From positions 1 through 32,016 of the forward strand of contig CAYXLW010000014.1 in NCBI GenBank assembly GCA_964466055.1: DNA of 32,016 bases, written 5' to 3'. The DNA is from CAYXLW01 sp964466055 (GTDB lineage Bacteria > Patescibacteriota > Gracilibacteria > GCA-2401425). The notes under the pieces are model-generated. The model was given only the letters and a program-made list of their open reading frames with translations, was not told where the DNA came from and did not search any database. This document shows positions 30,995-32,016 of this stretch, piece after piece. The position numbers and the translations under genes are program-made. Every line of letters starts with the position of its first letter. Position 1 is the first letter of the stretch.

Positions 30995-32016
30995 TTAACG
31001 ACTTTCGACCAACCTTTTTGCTATAAACCAAAAAATAATTTTAAAAATTGCAAGTAATAAAACTCCAAATTGCACAGCAACAAGATCATTATTGAACATA
31101 TAAGCAATAAAAATTATCAAAATCATTGAAATGATACGTGATATCCAAAGCATAAAATCACGATATAAAAGACTAGGGAAAAAACATTTTTGTTTTCCTT
31201 TTATAAGTTCTACTGAATAAAGATCAATAGTATGTTCTGATACTCTGAAAACTGGACGAACAACAACCATGCATAAGGAATAAACTATATATGTATATGG
31301 AAAAATAGGAGACATAAATAGAAAAGAATATCCTATAACAATACCAATTACCCCATATAACATTATTTTAATGCGATTATCTTTATGACGGATATGAGAT
31401 AGAAATGTAATAATGAAAAATGATATAACTCCCATAATGGTTTCCAAAACTCCTATGTTAATAACAGTTTTCATTGCTGTAATTGATAAAACAGGGAGAA
31501 CAATTATAAGCAATGCCCAATCAAATGCTCCAATAAGATAGTAATGCCTTGCTTTGGAAATAGAGTTATCAAATAAAAGTCTTTTTACTTCTTTCAATTC
31601 TATTTTTTCTGGGACTAAGTCTGGGAGTTTAAAGAGAAATGGCAATGCAAAAATATAAATTAGAGGAAGTATCCAAAATAAAATTTTAAATGTTTCGGTG
31701 TGAAAAACTCTTTCGGATAATATGAAAGATAATGTTGCTACAAATGGTGCAATGATAAGAAATATCTGTTTTCCTGCTTCTAACATTGAAGAGTAAAAAT
31801 CTCTGTCTGAGTTATTAGTTTGAGTAATTTCATAAGAATGAACTCCCACCCAAAACATACCAAGTCCTATGCCATTAAGAAGTGCAAATATTAATAGATA
31901 TGAGAAACTGTGAGGTAAAATAAGAAGTGTAATAAATGAGAGAAAAAATATAATAAATGCTCTTAAATAATTATATTTTAAAGATATTCGTAATTGAGCC
32001 ATAATAAATCCCCAAA
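30995..32016 (-). CDS. MFS-like transporter (5' end cut by window edge)
   Basis: At least 335 residues with about ten membrane helices (for example AFIIFFLSFITLLIL, LLIFALLNGIGLGMFWVGVHS, VLLLAIFKIIFWFI). MFS carriers usually have twelve. An ATG is at 32002, but the frame remains open to the edge (WGFI precedes it). The first helix seen follows a basic loop (RISLKYNYLR) like the one after helix 2, so I infer that two N-terminal helices lie outside. There is a long loop after the fourth visible helix (FKLPDLVPEKIELKEVKRLL), as between the two MFS halves. The substrate cannot be told. It is convergent with the pilin-like gene. Its stop lies next to degenerate repeat sequence (30980-31008). Confidence 0.7.
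   Translation of the reverse strand, partial: WGFIMAQLRISLKYNYLRAFIIFFLSFITLLILPHSFSYLLIFALLNGIGLGMFWVGVHSYEITQTNNSDRDFYSSMLEAGKQIFLIIAPFVATLSFILSERVFHTETFKILFWILPLIYIFALPFLFKLPDLVPEKIELKEVKRLLFDNSISKARHYYLIGAFDWALLIIVLPVLSITAMKTVINIGVLETIMGVISFFIITFLSHIRHKDNRIKIMLYGVIGIVIGYSFLFMSPIFPYTYIVYSLCMVVVRPVFRVSEHTIDLYSVELIKGKQKCFFPSLLYRDFMLWISRIISMILIIFIAYMFNNDLVAVQFGVLLLAIFKIIFWFIAKRLVESR

Noticed and set aside
1..32016. UGA reassigned to glycine (genetic code 25)
   Set aside because: Long conserved proteins (topA, serS, carA, fumarase) read through without in-frame TGA, and TGA occurs at the ends of the HD and RNHCP genes.
1..32016. tRNA, rRNA, tmRNA or SRP RNA genes
   Set aside because: No stretch with a credible TpsiC arm plus acceptor pairing or other conserved RNA core was found by eye. 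A covariance-model scan would decide.

Overview
The window is a compact, strongly AT-rich bacterial chromosome segment (by eye roughly 30% GC, not counted) with short intergenic gaps. No rRNA, tRNA or CRISPR array was recognised. Long frames read through in the standard code, so UGA is not reassigned to glycine as in Gracilibacteria and Absconditabacteria. Several things together suggest a Patescibacteria/CPR-type organism: many small proteins without clear relatives, secreted FN3 and Big-like surface proteins, a VirB2/TrbC-like pilin, tandem PrsW-like membrane proteases, an RNHCP protein and an almost complete lack of Shine-Dalgarno sequences. A phylum cannot be fixed from this window. The metabolic genes (fumarase, malic enzyme, carA, folK, 3-dehydroquinate synthase II) point to one of the metabolically richer lineages, but that is inference.

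Layout. 1-1988: the 5' part of a secreted FN3-repeat protein gene that runs off the left edge; two of its DNA repeat units are identical. 2218-4137: two tandem PrsW-like proteases with non-ATG starts. 4295-7612: RNHCP protein, a Tic20/DUF4870-like membrane protein, serS and a one-pass membrane protein. 7779-9355 (+): Hsp20, then a TPR protein coupled to folK. 9393-9488: an inverted pair of REP-like hairpins. 9596-12371: a divergent cluster of four unrecognised proteins, including one with about 24-residue beta-hairpin repeats. 12618-12645: a perfect palindrome with GTAG feet. 12681-17921 (-): topA, tmk, archaeal-type 3-dehydroquinate synthase II and an HD-domain phosphohydrolase. 18223-21350: a small helical protein, then a large anchored surface protein. 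21548-24142: an accessory region with a bL33-like protein, a solo REPIN, a small membrane protein, a complete RAYT transposase flanked by the same REP sequences, and an overlapping two-gene cassette whose second protein carries a weak ADP-ribosyltransferase-like motif. 24290-27994 (-): carA, malic enzyme, L,D-transpeptidase and an unknown protein. 28134-30853 (+): class I fumarase, a charged protein and the pilin-like protein. 30995-32016 (-): an MFS-like transporter cut by the right edge.

How the genes may work together. Fumarase and malic enzyme form a fumarate -> malate -> pyruvate route that could reclaim fumarate from nucleotide and amino-acid synthesis. carA and tmk serve pyrimidine and dTTP supply. 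The L,D-transpeptidase and the two surface proteins serve the envelope. The parts most worth following are the RAYT with its REP/REPIN copies, the divergent cluster of unknown proteins at 9.6-12.4 kb, and the overlapping two-gene cassette beside the RAYT.
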